A stretch of 64,000 nucleotides of DNA from Tridacna crocea. Lineage: Eukaryota > Mollusca > Bivalvia > Cardiida > Cardiidae. Shown one piece after another: positions 1 to 13,200 of the stretch (its first letter is position 1; every line of letters starts with the position of its first letter). The stretch lies in assembly GCA_943736015.1 (NCBI GenBank), contig OX031073.1:23649210-23713209 (forward strand), given 5' to 3'. The notes below the pieces were generated by a model, which worked only from the letters and a program-made list of their open reading frames with translations, searched no databases and was not told the DNA's origin. The position numbers and the translations under genes are program-made.

Positions 1-139
1 GGTAACCAGCATTTTCTCCTTTTCCCATAGTGTTTTTATGCCAATTCAAGGACAAGCAGATATTTTAAGGCTGAATTATCATTTCAAAATTCCTTCAGTG
101 TTGACAAGTCTAAAATTTTGCTGTGTGGTAAGGGGTTAA
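1..139 (-). mobile_element. hp-MITE, right half (cut by window start)
   Basis: Begins at the hairpin centre (GGTAACCAGCATTTTCTCC) and ends GGTAAGGGGTTAA; L arm on the right. Confidence 0.85.
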
Positions 140-1058
140 TATTTAGTACACAAATACTCAATGAAATTTTGTGGCAAATGGGGAAACGGCTGAAACAAGC
201 AAATTGTCTCCTTTTGTCACAATGTTCTCAAGGCACCAAGACCAAATGGAATAAAATGTAGATTCAGGAGTTAATGGGTTAATGGGAAGTATCTAGAACC
301 ATGGAGGAAAATTAGGTTTGAGCACACAGACCAAGTTTTAGAAATTTGTCTAGGTGGAAAAATGTCATTTCTTTTTTAGGTTCATGTGTTTGGGTCAAAA
401 ATAACTTTCGGAATATTCTAAGCCAATTATCAGGACTTGCAGTTACAGGGTGTAATTTCCTTTCACTTGTTCTCGCACAGTGTTTTGGAATGCTACGAAA
501 GGAACATTTCAGAACACAGTACACTGTTCCAAAAGTATGTTCTGAATGGAACATTACTCTAAACCATCGAAATGAAAGTACTTTGGCATGATGGCTGTTG
601 CAAGAGCTACTTTCTTGGGTGTGTTAGTTGAGGATATCATTAGCTGCAGAGATAGAGTAGAGGCGAGTCTACTATGCCCCTGTTTATGGCATTCATAATT
701 TATCATGAAAAAATACAATCACAAATTTTGAAGAATTGTCTGTCTCTCAGCCATCTTGTATCACCTAGCAACCGTTCAGCAGGTGCACTGCACCTCGATT
801 GGATTTGACCATTGACCCAGAACATGTTCGGATTAGCGAAAGGTATACGCCCATTGTGTTCACTCAGTAGCAACAGAAGAATACTACACAGTAGTGACAG
901 AAAAGTAAATTAAAAGACGGAAATATGATCATATTGAATTTCTGATACACACCTCCATGTTTCTAGATACATCCCGGCCTTGGTTTGCTTTTGGATTTGT
1001 GCACACACCTTTATTCAATACAGCATCCTCACAATCTCTTCTGCTTTAACTTGTTTAG
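140..1058 (+). other. Tensin intron, upstream part
   Basis: No exon, RNA gene or recognisable repeat seen here; simple AT-rich intron sequence following a truncated hp-MITE. Confidence 0.4.
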
Positions 1059-1286
1059 TGGCAACAAGCTTCCCTCCACCTGGCCCACCACCTGTTCGCT
1101 ATCAGGTCAGTCCTCGTAGCCACGGCTCCACAGTCTCGGGCCACTACAGCTCACAACAGTCTCTAAATAGTGTTTTTGAACGGGACACCGACACTGATCG
1201 TTACAATACCATAGTTTCTCGTCAGCTAATGCGTAGTACTGCCGATCCAACATATGCTTCTATACCTGATGATGGATACTCTAAAG
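1059..1286 (+). CDS. TNS: Tensin exon a (linker)
   Basis: Acceptor TTGTTTAG at 1051-1058, donor G|GTATTA at 1287. It starts with two bases completing a codon from an upstream exon outside the window and ends in phase 1. It encodes a Pro-rich start ([11 protein letters not shown]) followed by a Ser/Asp-rich stretch, as in the disordered middle of tensins. An open frame extends upstream to 980, but that part lies in the intron. Confidence 0.85.
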
Positions 1287-4200
1287 GTATTAAACAGCAA
1301 GTTTTGTTTAACAGCTTTCTGCTGTTTTTGCTGTGTCATTGTGTACAGTGGGTGGGGTAAGAAAGAAATATATATATTTGTAAATGCCATTTTACCATCC
1401 CAGTAGAAATTCATTTAATTTTGAAAAATGTAAGGCTACAGATAGATAAGAAAAAGACATAAAGAAAGGTTGTATGATATTTTTACTGTAAATTTGAAAG
1501 ATTATCACAAATGAAATTCAAAAGTTTTAAATGGATTGAATAGACGAAATACATGTACATTAATTATGGACATATTTTATATCAACATAATGCTTTTACC
1601 TATTGAGATCACTGTGCTAGTTTGGGACAACCCAAAGTAAGGATCAGGCTGCACTTTCTGCATAAGATAAAAGGGAGAGTAATGAAATGTTTTAGACTTT
1701 GACTCTTGATTGGGATAACACAAAGCTCTAATTTTCCACAACTGGGGCCAGTATTCACCAACTGTTCTTAGGAACGTTCTTGACTTTGTTCTTCAAGATT
1801 TTCTAAATTTGAAAGTAAAACAACTTCTGATTGGCTAAACCAAATGGTTTAGCCAATCAGAAGTTGTTTTACTTTCAAATTTAGAAACTCTTGGAGAATA
1901 TGCCCAAGTATGTTTTTACGAATGGTCAGTGAATACAGATGATGTACACGATGACCAAAAGGACGCTGTGGTTCTCATTTTGAAAAACAAGTTTCGCAAA
2001 CTTTTTCATGATCATGTTTTTTTCATGTTTCACCTTTTCTAATGCTTGTAGTTTTCACTTGTCTGTGCTAAAACAGAAACGTTTGACGATTATAACATTT
2101 GCTGTGGGTATCTTTTTTCTTTTTACGACGTAGAGATTTAGATAGATTTCTAATGGTGACGGTTGTAGTTTTCTTTTCTTTATTACATGTCATGGATTTA
2201 TGCATGTTTTACTTGGAAATTTTCATTCATTTCAGATATTCCATTCAAATGATTTTTACCAGTTTTAACCAGTCTTGCATTGCCCCAAATTTTTGTTCAA
2301 CAGAATACATTCTTGTGTTTAGTTTAAAAAATAAATCGTTGAAAATTATAAAACTTTGTTACTAAACTCATAGCTTGTAATTAAAGAACCAAATAATTTA
2401 AGCAAGTATAATCATTGAAGAAATAAAACCGAAAGAGTCACAGAATCATGAAATTTTTTTTTGTCCAAAATTTCTCTGTGAAGCAGACACTTCAGATCAA
2501 TAATTACTGGTAGACTATGTTCTGGACAGTCTGATCTTGATCCTCACTTGCCACTAGGGTATTTACTAAAGTTAAAAAAGGTCTTAACTCATTACCATAC
2601 GACAATATTTAAGGCTTGTCCAAATTGAAAGTATTTGCAGATGACATCATAAAAGTGACTGAAAATTGAAATTTGATTTGTGAAGGGGAGAAAACATTGT
2701 GGGAAAAAGAAAAAAATGCTTGTTACCAGCATTTTCTCCTTTTCCTACAATGTTTTCAAAAGCCCTCTTTCCCAGGGGTGTCAAAAGTCGGCATTGTGTG
2801 GTAATGTGTTAACTCTACCAAACAAGAAAGTTTTAGACTTTTCCATATTGAAAGCATTTGCAGAGGACAAAAAAATTGTAAATCGAATTTTAATAACTGC
2901 TTTGAGAGGGTTTGAAAACATTGTGGGAAAAGGAGAAAATAGATTACCAGCATTTTCTCCTTTTCCCACAGTGTTTTCTGAAAGCTTTTACCTCAGGGTT
3001 GTTAAAACCAGGGATTGTATGGTAAAGGGTTAAAAAAGGACCTTTATAAACAGGACCTGTATGGGTTAAGCATTACCTAAACAAGTTAGAAAGGGTTTTT
3101 TTATGGTTTATTATTACTTGAAATATTTGCTGAAGCAGGTAAAACATGATTACTTAATAACTTTAACTTTTCCATAACAACGCTTTAAATGATAATAAAA
3201 CTTGAAAGATGAATACATTTTCTTTCAAATGAGATACTTATACAACCAAAGATATGGCTGATTTTGCAACTTAACCCTTAGAGCTTAAGAGTAAACTGAT
3301 GGACACTTTTGGGTTGCTTTGATCCAAAATATATCAGCAAAGTGGACAGTGTAGATCAAAGATCAGACTGTACATTTTTTGCAGTCTGATCTTGATCTAA
3401 ACTGGACACAAAAGCAACTGTACTTGTGAAAGACACTTTCAGGGTTAGTGAAATGTTTTGCAACACTGATTTTTAAAGTGTGATTGTCATCTTTGCATCA
3501 CCATGTGGGAACACGTATGTCTTATTACTGTATCTTTATAAGCTTTGGGCATATTTTCCTTGCATATGATATGGCTTTGTTTTGGAATGATTCTGCATAA
3601 TTACAAATGGCTTCTGTTATTAGGGCTTTTGAAGTGACAGGAACATAATTTTATTGGCAAGAGTTATGTCAAAACATCATTTGGTTTGTTACCATAAATC
3701 ATATTGGGACTGAACAGTGTAATTTGACTTGAAGCATCCTGATATGAAAAACTTAACTCTTTACCAAACGACAAAATTATAGACTAGTTCAAATTCAAAG
3801 CATTTGCAGGCGACAAAAATGAATGTGATTGAAAAATTGAAATTCCTTTTGGGAAGGGTAGAAAACATTGTTGGAAAAGGAGAAAATGCTGGTTACCAGC
3901 ATTTTCTCCTTTTCCAACCATGTTTTCAAAAGGTTTCTCTCTTAGGGTCATTAAAAGTTGGGATTGTGTGGTAAAGTGTTAAAGTGCATTTAGAAGACTG
4001 CAGATCAAGATCAGACTGATTGCACAGACATTCTGTGAAATGTCGTCTTGATCAACTTAATTTGCAAAATAGACAGTCATTATCAGCTTTGTGATGGCAG
4101 ATACAATTGGGCAAGTTAGGCAACATGGTTATCAATTGCTTTCCCCCCCTCACACTGCCCCATTGTAATGTAATGCAAGACACCATCAAAGTTTTAGCCT

Positions 4201-7200
4201 GGGCAAAACTGAAAGCATATACGTAAAATAACTTAACCCTTTACCCCATAAGACATTTCTATGGTATCTCTAATTGACCCTAAATAACAGCAAGGACGAA
4301 GCCGTTTATTTTGTGTATATGACACCTTTTGATTGTGTAGAAAACATTGTGGCAAAAGGTGAAATTGCTCGTGACGAGCAATTTCACCTTTTGCCACAAT
4401 GTTTTCCAAAGGCTCCTACAAGCAGTGCGTAGAAATGAGTATCTATGGAGTAAAGGGTTAAATGTTGTTCAAAATATAGGATTTTGCATTGAAGGGAGAA
4501 GAAAATGTTTTGTGTAAAGGAGAAAATGCTGTTGATTAACCTTGTCCTTTCCTCACAAAGCCTTATAATAGTCAAGGAAAGGTTTTAATTAAGGTGAAGT
4601 AAGTCTGAAATTAAACTCAAAGAGATTATTAAGTTCAGTAATTTGTGTTTGTCTCCTAGAGAGGTTTTTAAAACATACCTCCTGTAATGTATTGTTAATA
4701 AGCACAAAGTTAAAGAAGCCTATTCATAAAGTTCATAAAGTTCATCTCATTAATTTTCCAACTTTCCAGGAGCCAGTCATGTGACTAGCCCAGCTGGTAC
4801 CCTGTCCTCCTCGGAGAAGATGCAATATTCTACCCAGTATCAGCAGAACCAGCAGTACCAGACACAGACCTTACCTCACAACACACAGGTGTCCCAGCCT
4901 TTCCAGACAAGTACCCTGCCACACCAGTCTAGCTTCCATCAGGTAAGACCATGGCTTAACACTTTAACACATGATCCCAGGTTTTAACCCATTACCAAAT
5001 GACATTATTTTAGACTGGTCCAAATTGAAAGCATTTGCAGACGACATAATAAAAGTGAAAATTTGAAATTTGTTTTGTGGAGCGTAGAGAACATTGTGGG
5101 AAAAGGAGAAAATGCTGGTTACCAGCATTTACTCCTTTTCCCACAATGTTTTCTAAAGGCTTCTTTCTCAAGGGCATCAAAAGTAGGGATTGTGTGGTAA
5201 AGAGTTAACCCTTTACCACATGATCTCAGGTTTTAATAACCCTGAGAAAGAAGTCGAGCCCTGGTAGCTTGGTCACTGTTGTACAGGTATTGAGAACGAG
5301 AGGTTTCTGGTTCAATCCTCGGCTCCCAGCTCTCATTCTGAAGATTGATGATAGTCAGTGAGACTCGTTGATTCATTCCTCTTTTATGACTAATCCAGAG
5401 CTCCAGATGAAAGGGAGTGATGGTTGTCTAAATCCATTATTTCTCTTCCAAACCCTATGTTGTGGGTACTCATTAGAATCGTCTCGATGAGACGATTCTA
5501 ATGAGTACCCACAACACAGATTTTAATGGAGAATTAATAATATTTTCAATTTTGAAATCAAAATCACTCCCTTTATCTGAAGCTCTGTAATCATAGCTTG
5601 AACAATGGTTATGTGGGTAAGCTGTAACTGGAAAGAACATTGTGCAAAGAAACTCCAGGAAAGCATGGATAGGTGCACTGGAGACTGAGATATAACTGAA
5701 ATTACCTTGAAAACTGTATCAAACTCCATACAATAAATAAACCAATCAACCTGAGTAAGATAGGTTTTAAAAACATAATGGAAAAAGGAGAAATTCCTTG
5801 TAGCAAGTTATTTCTCCTTTGCCCACAATATTGTTTTTGAATAAGAAACTTTCAGCTCATTGTACCAATTCAGAGTTATTATTCTTTTGCAAAAGATGTT
5901 CTTTACTGGTTTTTAAACTAGGTTGGTAGGACAAGGTAATATACATGTTAACAGATTTTTACCCCAGAAAATGCTAATTTCAGCAGCAGCAGCAGCAGCA
6001 ACAACAACAACAATTTGAGCAGAGGCAGTATCATCAGTCTAGCTCTAGCCAGCAATACCATACCCAGCAATACTCAACTAACACACAGGACGGCTCCCTG
6101 CATGTAGAAACTAATCCAAACAGAATGTTGATGGCACAGCATCATGGCAGGTCCCCCTCCTCACCTGGAAGGTAGGTCAATGTGATTTATATCAGCCTTC
6201 CTGTTTGTTTCCTTCAAAGATCAGTCAAGAAAATTTTAGTCTTGTCCAGATTGAAAGCGTTTGCTGACGACAAAATAAATGCGACTCAAAAATTGAAATT
6301 TGTTTTGGGAATGTTTGAAAACTTTGTGGGAAAAGGAGAAAATGCTGGTTACCAGCATTTTCTCCTTTTCCCATAATGTTTTCAAAAGGCCTCTGTCTCA
6401 GGGTCGTCAAAAGTAGGGATTGTGTGGTAATGTGTTAAGCAGGGTCCAGGACCTGCAAACAGATGGTTGCTGGTTCAAATCCCCAGTTTGACAGATCTCT
6501 GTCTGAGGATTGATTATGAAAACTGCCACATGATTCATTCTTCTGTTACTGCTGAACATTGTTTCAAAAATGGCCAGTGGCTTGGGAAGGATATTGCAGT
6601 AAGTACCTGTGAAAGAAACTCAAAGCATCAGGAATAGATTAACTGTTTGCCATGATAAAACAGAAATATTTTTATGCTCCCTGAAACATAACGCGGGAGC
6701 ATATAGTTGCCAGCTGTGCGTGTGTGCGTTCATTTGTTCGTTCGTCGGTCCGTCTGAAGCCATTTCTCCTCAACCCCTGGACCAAATTTTATGAAACTTC
6801 ATATCTGAACTCCTTGGAACAATGCACAAATAAGACTTTTCCGGTTTCTCAATCTGAGGCTGCGTCATGGAAAAATTAGGCTTCATGTAAAAAAATTGTT
6901 TTTCACTGATATCTCTTACATCAGTGCTCAGAACTTTGTGAAATTTCAATTCTGAACATGTTGGAATGCTGCCCAGGTACCTCTTTCCCAGTTTCTCAAT
7001 TACAGGCTGCATCACGGAAAAAGGGGGCTTCAAGTAAAAAATCATGTTATGATACCTCTTTCCCAGTTTCTCAATTACAGGCTGCGTAGTGGAAAAAGGA
7101 GGCTTCATGTAAAAAAATTGTTTTTCACTAATATTGGGAATATCTCTAAGATAGTAATTGTCTTTTCACTTCAATTTTTGGGAGCATGTAAAGGTCCTTT

Positions 7201-10200
7201 TAGGATAAAAGAAGTGAATTCTATTAATTTTACACATTTTATGACAAGCACTTGTTGTGGGAGCATACCCTGTCTCAGACAGCTCTTGTTATAAATGGTG
7301 TTAAATGCTGTACAATCAATCTAAGATCAGTCTTGAACCCTTTACCACACAATGACAACTTTTAATGCTCCTGAAAGAGAAGATTTTTGAAAACATTGTG
7401 GGAAAAGGAGAAAATGCTGGTTACCAGCATTTTCTCCTTTTCCCACAGTGTTTTCTACACAACCAAAGAAAAATTATTTGATATGAGCCACATTTAAACT
7501 GTCATCTGAAAATGTTTTCAATTCAGACAAGTCTAAAATTTTGACAGATGGTAAAGGGTTAAAGGGTCTCTTTTCTAATGGCCAATGGAAAAGTATAAGA
7601 GGAGTTGTGTATTTTTCAGCCCACCATCTCCAGGAAACCTTCAAACTTTACGTCAACAACTGGACATCGCACACAACATGTCCAACAGTGCCGTCAGCCC
7701 TGGACCGCACTCAGCCACAGGTCAAAGTTCACCTAGTGTTTATTTTGGATTGTCCAGGCGAGGCAGCCTCACATCTTTAGCTGGTAAGGGCGAGTTTTTT
7801 AAAATTTTGTTTATCCATTTAATTCTTTATTAAGTGACAAAATTTTAGACTAGTCCAATAGCTTTTTAACCCTGCTGAGTTTGAAAAAATTCAACAAACA
7901 GTAATGGAAAAGTAGCCATTTTGAGTTGAAAATGTCAATTTTTTTGTCTTTTTGCATAATGAATTCCTAATGCATGCTTTATTTAAATGCAAAATCTCTG
8001 CCAGTAGAGCATATTCAGGCCCTTCAGGGCCTTCTAGTTGTCATTTAGATAAATTTTTGTTTTAAAACCTTATGGATTTAAGAAATAATCTTCTTCCTAT
8101 CGTGGTTTATCGTTCAATAAACCACAGTTGTGAGTTATGGGGCACAATAAATAATTCACTAGGGGGATTAACCATGTGGTTTATTCATTGCGCCTCATAA
8201 ATCAGAATGTGGTTTATTGAAAGATAAACCACAATAGAAAGAAGATTATTTCGATTCTAACATGGCCAATTCTTAATGAAAGGAAAACAAGTTCAAACTT
8301 CGGAATAAAAACACAGTTGAAGATTATGTTCCATTGAGTAACCCACTCATTGAATGATGTCACTCAATGTAGAAGATTTTACCACGCTTTCCTTGCTCTG
8401 TGTTTATAGAGCGGAATTTGCTTGTCATGTTATAATTATCTTTTTCATCTTTTTACAGACTCTGAAGCTGTTCACTCCACACCCAAGTTTGTGAAGGATA
8501 CATCTAAGTACTGGTATAAACCACACATCTCTAGGGAAGAAGGTAAGACTATGGCTTTGATGAATAACAAGAAAAAACAGTGATACACTTTTACCACACA
8601 AATTCCACTGTTCAAGTGCCTGCAGAAGAAGGCTATAGAAAGCATACAAACTTTCAGGACTGTGAATATTCACTCTTTGCTATACTACTTTAACTCTTTA
8701 CCAAACGACAAAATTTTAGACTGGTCCAAATTGAAAGCACATGCAGACGACATCATAAATGTAACTCAAAATTTGTAATTTGTTTCCTGCAGGGTAGAAA
8801 ACATTGTGGGAAAAGGAGAAAATGCTGGTTACCAGCATTTTCTCCTTTTCCCACAATGTTTTCAACAGGCTTGTTCCTGAGGGTTGTTAAAAGTCGGGAT
8901 TGTGTGGTAAAGAGTTTAGGCCAGTCTAAATTCCAAGCCTTTGCAGACTACACAATGATTTGTGATTCAAAAATTGAGTTTTATCTTTGGAAAGGAAGAA
9001 AACTTTGTTGGAAAAGGAGAAAATGCTGGTAACCAGCATTTTCTCCTTTTCCAACAATCTTTTCAAAAGGCTTCTCTCTCAAAGTCATTAAAATTTGGCA
9101 ATGTATGGTAAAGGATTAATCCTAAGAGAGCTGAATAAACCAAACATTTTGTTTTAAAAGATAAGACCAGAATTATTGCATTTTGTTGTGATGGCGATAT
9201 TGCAGCACATTTTGTGCACCCTGATCTTGGTGAACACTGGCTGTTAACCCATTACCACACAATCCCTAATTTTGATGCCCCTGAGAAAGAAGCCTTTTGA
9301 AAACACTGCGGGAAAAGGAGAAAATGCTGGTAACCAGCATTTTCTCCTTTTCCCACAATGCTTTCTACCCTTCCCAACACAAATGTCCATTTTTCAGTCG
9401 CATTTATTGTGTCATCTGCAAATGCTTTCAATTTTGACGAGTCTAAAATTTCTCGTGTGGTAAAGGGTTAAAAGCACCCATGGTTGTGAGAGCTGCTCTA
9501 AGGGTTAAAAAGTGCGGGAAAGGTTCAAGAGATGGCTTGTAAAATATTTTTAGCTCGGCTCTTTTGGAATTAAATGTCAAGGTTTTATCATGGCCCTGGC
9601 GTAGGTCTGCAAAAACTTTGACATTAATAATAACTGTATCATTACTGAAGGTATTTAGTCCAAACTTTGACTAGGTATCAAAGGGGAACCCAGTTACAAA
9701 AAGGCAGCTAACCATCAACGTATTGTTGACATAGTCAGGACATTGTCATACCCCGCAAAATGAATATTTTCAGGGGTATACTGGAATCAGCCTGTCTGTG
9801 TGTCCGTCCTTCTGTGTGTCCATGTGTCCATCTATGGACAAATAATTGCCTTTTTCTGTCAAAGCACTGGCAGGGATATTAACCCTTTCCCAAATGACAA
9901 ATTTTAGACACATCGAAACTGAAAGAGTTTGTAGACGATAATTTCAAAATTGATAAAAATGGCAGAAAATTCTCCAAATGGGTAGGAAACACTGGGGGAA
10001 AAGTAGAAATTGCTCGTTATGAGCAATTTCTCCTTTTCCCACAGTGTTTTCAGAAGACTTGTACTGCAGACACGTAAAAACAAGGGCTTCTTTGGGAAAG
10101 GGTTAAGTCACATTCAGTGACAGCTCGAGTTTCAACATAGAATTTCTGCTGGATAAACCAAGCAACTGCAGCCAAGTGTAGGCACCAACATGCAGTACTC

Positions 10201-13200
10201 TTGTTTTGTGGAGGTTGTTTTTGTTTTGTAGCCATTATGATGTTGAAAGATAGAGCCCCAGGCACATTTGTCGTGAGGGATTCAAACTCGTTCCCTGGTG
10301 CCTTTGGACTTGCACTGAAAGTGGCAACCCTGCCCCCAAATGTTCAGACAAAATCAACTGGAGACCCAATGGCTGATCTTGTACGACACTTCCTGATTGA
10401 ACCCACAAGTAAAGGTGTGCGCCTGCGAGGATGTTCCAATGAGCCTGTTTTTGGTAGGTGGTGTTTAGTACTATTGAGTTTTTACATTAAATTATGACGG
10501 TCTGTGCTATGGAAGATTGAATAAATATGGACTTATTGATATGGTTATAATTAACTCTTTACCTAACAGCAAAAGTTTGGACAAGTCCAAATTGAAAGCA
10601 ATTGCAGATGACAAAATAAACATAACTCATAAATCGAAATTTGTTTCCAGCTGGGTAGAAAACATTGTGGGAAAAGGAGAAAATGCTGGTTACCAGCATT
10701 TTCTCCTTTTCCCACAATGTTTTCAAAAGGCTTCAGTATTAGGGTCGTAAACACCAGGGATTGCTTGGTAAATGGTTAAGCATTTGCGGATGTGAACTTA
10801 AAAGTGAGTTAACTGATGGAATTATCTTTGATGGGTAGGAAAACGTTATGGCAACAGGAGAAAATGCTGTTAGCCAATAGTTTCGAAAGTGTAATTTCTG
10901 AGGTTCATTAAAACTGGGGACAATGTGAAAATGGGTGAATGACAATGTGTTTGTTGTACAATTCAAATTGTTTTTTAAAAAAAACAGGAATTGACAGGAA
11001 TTATACACAAATTATATAAACTGTCCAGAAAGTCTTCTAACAAAAGTAAAATCCATTTAGTGTTCTAGTTATTAGAACTTTATCAACTGCATGTATCAAA
11101 ATGATCTATTTTCAGGTTCCCTGGCCTCACTTGTGTACCAACATTCAATAACACCACTTGCCTTACCCTGTAAACTTGTCTTACCTGAGGGTGGTGAGTA
11201 TATTGTTCTCTCTGTAACACTTCTGCTAGCCTCGAATGTGCCTTTTGCTATGATTGCTTGTCTAGCCAGTGTAGATTAAGATCAGGTTGCAAGGAATGTG
11301 TAGCCTGATCTTGGATCCTAGATCTTGTGAATTTCAGACATCTCCAAATTGTAAGCATTTGTAAATAACAACTTAACTCATTACCGAACGACATAATTTA
11401 AGGTTTGTCCAAATCGAGAGAATTTGCAGACAATAAAATAAAAGTAACTGAATTTTTTAAATTTGTTTTTGAAGAGTAGAAAATATTGTGGGAAAAAGAG
11501 AAAATGCTGGTCACCAGCATTTTCTCCTTTTTCCACAATGTTTTCTAAAGGCCTCCTTCTCAGGGTTGTCAAAAGTAGGGATTGTGTGGTAATGGGTTAA
11601 AAGTTTTATCAGAACATGAATTTTGTCATTCGAAAAGTAAAACATAATTTTATGTGCTGCTATATATTTTTGAAGTGAGCTTGACTACAAAAAAAAAAAA
11701 ACCTTTGGGAAGATACCAAAAAAACTGCCGAGGAAAAAAAGTTTTGAATTGTATGGAAGGTGTGAGCCTTGCACAGTGGAAAGGGGACTTTTTGTGTCAG
11801 AAAAAGAGGGTGGACCCAGCTCAGCCTGTGCAGTCCACACAGGCTGACATTGGTTATTAAGTTTTGCTTCCGGTAAATTTTCTTTACATCAGAGGACCAG
11901 GATTCAGCTAGCTGTTTACACTGTATCACACAATTCCCAAGTTTTAACAAACTAGAGGAAATAGCCTTTTAGAAAACCTTGTTGAAAAAGGAGAAAATGC
12001 AGGTAACCTGTTACCAGCATTTTCTTCTTTTCCCACAATGTTTTGTACTCTACAAAGGGCTTATTCCATCATTCGAGCCATGTTTGATACGTCTTCATTT
12101 TTGATGTGTGGAAAAAACTTAACCTATTACCACACAATCCCAACTTTTGACACCCCTGAGAAAGAAGCCTTTTTGAAAACACTGTAGGAAAAGGAGAAAA
12201 TGCTGGTAAATTTCAATTTCAATTTTTTAGTCTAAAATTTTGTTGTGTGGTAAAGAGTGAAAGATTGATCCATGTGATGATGCATTTTACCCCTTTTATT
12301 CCAGAATGCCACTCAATTGTGTTTACTTTATCTTTCAGACCCATCTTCTGTAGAAATGACATCAACAACAGAAATGCCGAGTTCTGCCAGTGCTCTGCTG
12401 GCTCAGGGTGCAGGTAATGTTTGGGTTATCTCCCTTGAATTATTGTTTGTAACTTTTAAATTATTGTGGGGGTCCTCCATGGCTCAGTGGTTAAATGTTG
12501 GACTTGTGAGCAGGGTCCCTATTTACCAAACATTCTTAAGAATGTTATTGGATTCTTATTCCTCAAGATTTACTGACTGTGAAAGTAATAGAACTTCTGA
12601 TTGGCTAAACCAAATGGTTTACCAGCATTTTCTCTTTTCCAACAATGTTTTCTACTCTTCACTAAACAAATTTCAAATTTTCAGTCACTTTTATTTTGTC
12701 GTCTGCAAATGCTTTTAATTTGGACAAATCTAAAATTGAGTCGTTTGGTAATGAGTTAATCATTATTTTATTCCCAATTTATGCGTATGAGAAGTTTTTG
12801 TGGCCTATTTTTAACACTGACATAAAATTGAAAATTTTCTATGGTACAATGATAGAATTCTGTATTATACATGAAAGAAAATTCTCTTACCAAAAACTAG
12901 AATTTGTAACAACAGCAAGTATGATATTTCTTTCAGCATGCAATGTGATTTACCTGAATACGATTGACACAGAATCCCTGACGGGACCGCAGGCAGTGGC
13001 AAGGGCTTGTAAACTCACATTTGAGAACCCACCGCCCAAAACTACCGTAGTGCACTTTAAAGTGTCTAACCAGGGTATCACTCTGACTGATAACCAGAGA
13101 AAGTAAGTTTGCATCTCTTCAGAGTACCAGTTACAAATGGATTTGCTGAAGCATATAGTGTAGATCAAGATCAGCCAGGGAAAATTGTGTAGTCTAACCT

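Larger units (their letters stand above)
5251..5765 (+). mobile_element. tRNA-derived SINE split by a MITE
   Basis: Head with a B-box-like CTGGTTCAATCCTCGG at 5310-5325, body ATTGATGATAGTCAGTGAGA, 3' part AGCATGGATAGGTGCACTGG and ATATAACTGAA. It is interrupted at 5395-5587 by another element. Same family as 29020-29345 and 57690-58034. Confidence 0.75.

Noticed and set aside
980..1058. Extending the first tensin exon to the upstream ATG-like start
   Set aside because: This stretch is followed by a good acceptor (TTGTTTAG) and encodes unrelated hydrophobic residues, so it is intron.
2584..9471. Regularly repeated palindromes resembling a CRISPR array
   Set aside because: The DNA is eukaryotic, spacing is irregular, and each repeat is a full transposable element with its own target duplication.
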